This document shows, piece by piece, positions 5,624 through 7,121 of a stretch of DNA of 7,121 nt; position 1 is the first letter of the stretch; the number at the start of each line of letters is the position of its first letter. The stretch comes from Pseudomonadota bacterium (GTDB taxonomy: Bacteria; Bdellovibrionota; Bdellovibrionia; Bdellovibrionales; JAEYZS01). The stretch covers positions 1 to 7,121 of the forward strand of contig JAEYZS010000037.1 of NCBI GenBank assembly GCA_023427925.1, given 5' to 3'. The notes under the pieces are model-generated. The model searched no databases, was not told where the DNA came from, and saw nothing but the letters and a program-made list of their open reading frames with translations. The position numbers and the translations under genes were made by a program.

Positions 5624-6715
5624 TTAGAGCGAGAAAGAAACGGAGATTTGCTTTTTGGCGCTTGTAATATTTAGGGTAGAGCCAAGGCGCTTAAGCTGAG
5701 ACTGAGAAATGCTTAATCCTAATCCAAGCCCTTTTGAGTGGTTCATTATATTTTCATTCAGGGCAAAAGGCTTTAGAATTTTATCAATTGTATCTTTTGA
5801 TATTTCTTTGCCATGGTTTGTAATTTCAAAGTGGACCTTGTCGCCATCGTAGGTCGTTTTGATTTCGATGGGATGTGAAGCATCTCCATGTTGGATAGCA
5901 TTTTTTATAATCCGAATTAAAACATTCTGTAAAATTGTAGAGTCAGTTTCGAAAGTTTCCTCGCAAAAATCAGTTTCGAATTGAATTTGCTTTTCATCTA
6001 TAATTGATGACAATTGCTTTAGAACACTTTCAATAGTTTTTTTATCTTGAACTTTATTCTTTTGTAATTTTGTTTGCTCAAGCTCACTTGAAACAAGCTC
6101 TAACGAATCAATTATAATTTCGTAAAGCCTATCCGTGCTTTTCTTAATTCTATTTAAGTATTTGTTTTGATCCTCATCGAGACTCGTTTGCTCTAGGAGT
6201 TCCATAAAGCTCATCATACTTGTGAGGGGTGTTTTTAGTTCATGATTGATTAAAATCATAAATTGGCTCTTTGCCTGATCCAGGGTCTTTAACTCTTTAA
6301 GAGCTTCTTCGAGATGTTTATTCTTGAGTTTAAGTTCGCTTTCGAGTTCGAACTTTTCGACAGCTTGATCAACTGTGATTTGTAAATCGCGCGTGTCCCA
6401 AGGTTTTGTAATGTATCTATAAACCTGGCCTGAGTTTATTGCCGCAATAACGGAATCTAAATCTGTATATCCGGTAAGAAGAATTCGAATTGAATGCGGA
6501 TGAGATTTCATAGATTTTTCTAGGAATTCAACTCCAGTCATCTCTGGCATTCTCTGATCACTAATGATCACGGAAACGTCTTTTTGTTCTTTTAAAATAT
6601 CTAGAGCCTCAGGACCGGAGTTACACTTTATGATGTTGTATTTCTTGCGAAAAACTCTTTCTAGTGCATCTAGGTTGTCGGTTTCATCATCGATGAACAT
6701 CAAGGTGTGCTTCAT
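5624..6715 (-). CDS. Hybrid response regulator-histidine kinase (REC-HisKA-HATPase_c)
   Basis: A soluble two-component protein of 363 residues with the receiver first. REC (about 3-122) has acidic pocket D9/D10, phospho-acceptor D53 in ISDQRMPEMTG, T81 in LLTGYTD and K104 in YITKPW; the INSGQVYRYITKPW stretch is typical of RpfG/HupR-type receivers. A charged coiled coil (about 118-150) leads to HisKA, with the H-box NHELKTPL (157-164, H158 the autophosphorylation site). The HATPase_c domain (about 225-363) has N-box IIKNAIQHG (269-277) and G2 box KGLGLGLSI (328-336). The G1 box reads NHGKE (300-304) where DxGxG is usual. There are no membrane segments and no DNA-binding output, so it probably senses cytoplasmic or partner signals and relays phosphate elsewhere. 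GAAGG lies seven bases before the ATG, within a hairpin. It sits 108 bp upstream of the secretin on the same strand, so it may regulate that operon; this is inference. Confidence 0.93.
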   Translation of the reverse strand: MKHTLMFIDDETDNLDALERVFRKKYNIIKCNSGPEALDILKEQKDVSVIISDQRMPEMTGVEFLEKSMKSHPHSIRILLTGYTDLDSVIAAINSGQVYRYITKPWDTRDLQITVDQAVEKFELESELKLKNKHLEEALKELKTLDQAKSQFMILINHELKTPLTSMMSFMELLEQTSLDEDQNKYLNRIKKSTDRLYEIIIDSLELVSSELEQTKLQKNKVQDKKTIESVLKQLSSIIDEKQIQFETDFCEETFETDSTILQNVLIRIIKNAIQHGDASHPIEIKTTYDGDKVHFEITNHGKEISKDTIDKILKPFALNENIMNHSKGLGLGLSISQSQLKRLGSTLNITSAKKQISVSFSL

Positions 6716-6717
6716 AG

Positions 6718-6735
6718 AAATACCTTCGGGTATTT
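6718..6735 (-). promoter_or_regulatory. Hairpin overlapping the hybrid kinase ribosome binding site
   Basis: AAATACC (6718-6724) and GGTATTT (6729-6735) form a perfect seven-base-pair stem with a four-base loop, TTCG on the + strand and CGAA on the coding strand. The GAAGG ribosome binding site of the kinase spans the loop and the 3' arm, and the ATG begins two bases after the stem. Folding would hide the ribosome binding site. Read on the + strand it is a UUCG-tetraloop hairpin followed by TTTT-rich sequence, but no + strand gene ends here, so terminator use is less likely. Confidence 0.45.
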
Positions 6736-6740
6736 TACAA

Positions 6741-6760
6741 AGAGACTGAAGTCTCTGAAG
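6741..6760. repeat. Small dyad with overlapping CTGAAG direct repeat
   Basis: AGAGAC (6741-6746) and GTCTCT (6751-6756) form a perfect six-base-pair inverted repeat with a four-base loop. The hexamer CTGAAG occurs at 6746-6751 and again at 6755-6760. The element lies in the leader of the hybrid kinase, next to the ribosome-binding-site hairpin. It could be a second regulatory stem or an operator; short repeats such as these can also arise by chance. Confidence 0.3.
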
Positions 6761-6849
6761 ACTTTCGGAAATTAGCCTTTGGTTTAGAGGAGAGTTTATT
6801 ATGTTTGAAAGCGCAAGCTGACTCTCTTTAGGTCTGGATACGCGAGATC

Positions 6850-6861
6850 AGAATCGATTCT
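6850..6861. promoter_or_regulatory. Perfect 12-bp palindrome between divergent genes
   Basis: AGAATCGATTCT is its own reverse complement. It sits near the middle of the 300-bp region between the divergent hybrid kinase and the exported protein gene, where a transcription factor dimer could act on either promoter. No known consensus is recognised, so the operator role is inferred from symmetry and position only. Confidence 0.3.
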
Positions 6862-6878
6862 AATTACGACGGTAGTAA

Positions 6879-6899
6879 ATTGAATGTATTATTGAATGT
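6879..6899. repeat. Tandem direct repeat ATTGAATGT, 12-bp period
   Basis: ATTGAATGT occurs at 6879-6887 and 6891-6899, separated by ATT. The second copy abuts the possible -35 element of the promoter for the right-hand gene, the usual position for an activator or repressor binding direct repeats. The repeat is directly visible; the regulatory role is inferred. Confidence 0.35.
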
Positions 6900-6927
6900 G
6901 ACGTTTTGAGACACGCAGCTATACAAT
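6898..6927 (+). promoter_or_regulatory. Possible sigma-70 promoter for the right-hand exported protein gene
   Basis: A good -10 box TACAAT (6922-6927, inside TATACAAT) is preceded after 18 bases by GTGACG (6898-6903), a partial match to TTGACA. Transcription would begin near 6934, giving a leader of about 80 nt before the ATG at 7016. The -10 is strong and the -35 is weak. The 9-bp direct repeat directly upstream may assist it. Confidence 0.35.
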
Positions 6928-7015
6928 GGTCTGGTTTCGGTTGCGATGCTTCAGAAGTCCTCAAAATAAGACGAAAAGGCTTTTGTAGAAGTGTATGTCT
7001 CAAACAGGAGAAGTC

Positions 7016-7121
7016 ATGAGACTTTTTAAAATTTTAGGAAGTGCAGCGATATTTTCAATAGCATTGCTTTCGCATCAAAAAGCAAGTGCTCAATTTTCTG
7101 CGTATGCGAATGCCGGTGTTG
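7016..7121 (+). CDS. Exported protein of unknown function, first 35 codons only
   Basis: The open frame runs off the right edge of the window. It begins MRLFKILGSAAIFSIALL, a classic Sec signal peptide: positive residues R2 and K5, a hydrophobic core at about 6-18, and an AxA-type site ASA (23-25) before QFSAYANAGV. No cysteine follows the cleavage site, so it is not a lipoprotein; a periplasmic or outer-membrane protein is expected. AGGAG (7006-7010) lies five bases before the ATG and decides the start. An in-frame ATG at 6995 is possible but lacks a good ribosome binding site and would spoil the signal peptide. The gene is divergent from the hybrid kinase and may be controlled from the shared 300-bp region. 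The function cannot be assigned from this fragment. Confidence 0.75.
   Translation, partial: MRLFKILGSAAIFSIALLSHQKASAQFSAYANAGV

Noticed and set aside
6564..6749. 61-codon + strand frame opposite the receiver domain
   Set aside because: Antisense to conserved receiver residues; its apparent end crosses the ribosome-binding-site hairpin by chance.
6995..7015. Upstream in-frame ATG for the right-hand exported protein
   Set aside because: It would add MSQTGEV before the signal peptide and lacks the AGGAG spacing that supports the ATG at 7016.
1..7121. tRNA or rRNA genes, CRISPR arrays, insertion sequences, attachment sites
   Set aside because: No repeat-spacer pattern, transposase, terminal inverted repeats or recognisable structural RNA was seen; the region looks like ordinary chromosome.

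Overview
The window reads as an AT-leaning bacterial chromosome segment, roughly low-40s percent GC by eye. Gene content (aspartyl-tRNA synthetase with a GAD insertion, a YegS/DagK-type lipid kinase, a Tad/Flp-type secretin and ATPase pair, a receiver-histidine kinase hybrid) fits a Gram-negative bacterium. The style of the proteins and the aspS/lipid kinase/Tad neighbourhood suggest a Bdellovibrio-like predator lineage (Bdellovibrionota), but that placement is inference from memory, not from a search.

Layout. On the + strand, bases 1-1701 are the 3' part of aspS (the N-terminal ~30 residues lie outside the window), followed after 52 bp by a diacylglycerol/sphingosine kinase-family gene (1754-2674). 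These two probably share a transcript, and a stem-loop lies between them. From 2688 to 6715 everything is on the - strand, read right to left: a receiver-histidine kinase hybrid (6715-5624), a short CpaC/RcpA-like secretin (5515-4256), a CpaF/TadA-like secretion ATPase (4244-3153) whose ribosome binding site overlaps the secretin stop codon, and a 120-residue protein of unknown function (3050-2688). The lipid kinase and the unknown gene converge with only 13 bp between them. At the right end, a 300-bp divergent intergenic region rich in small dyads and direct repeats separates the kinase from the first 35 codons of an exported protein (7016 onwards, +).

How the genes may work together. The secretin is the outer-membrane pore and CpaF the cytoplasmic hexameric motor of a Tad (type IVc) pilus or related type II secretion machine. 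The remaining Tad parts (prepilin, peptidase, CpaB, CpaE, TadB/TadC) are absent from this window: the secretin is followed directly by the ATPase and preceded by the signalling gene. The hybrid kinase just upstream is a candidate controller of the system, and the unknown 120-residue protein is a candidate accessory factor. Several unexplained non-coding signals (an 11-bp palindrome plus three CGGATTT copies before the secretin, a hairpin that would cover the kinase ribosome binding site, a strong hairpin before the unknown gene) suggest that this cluster is regulated at several points.
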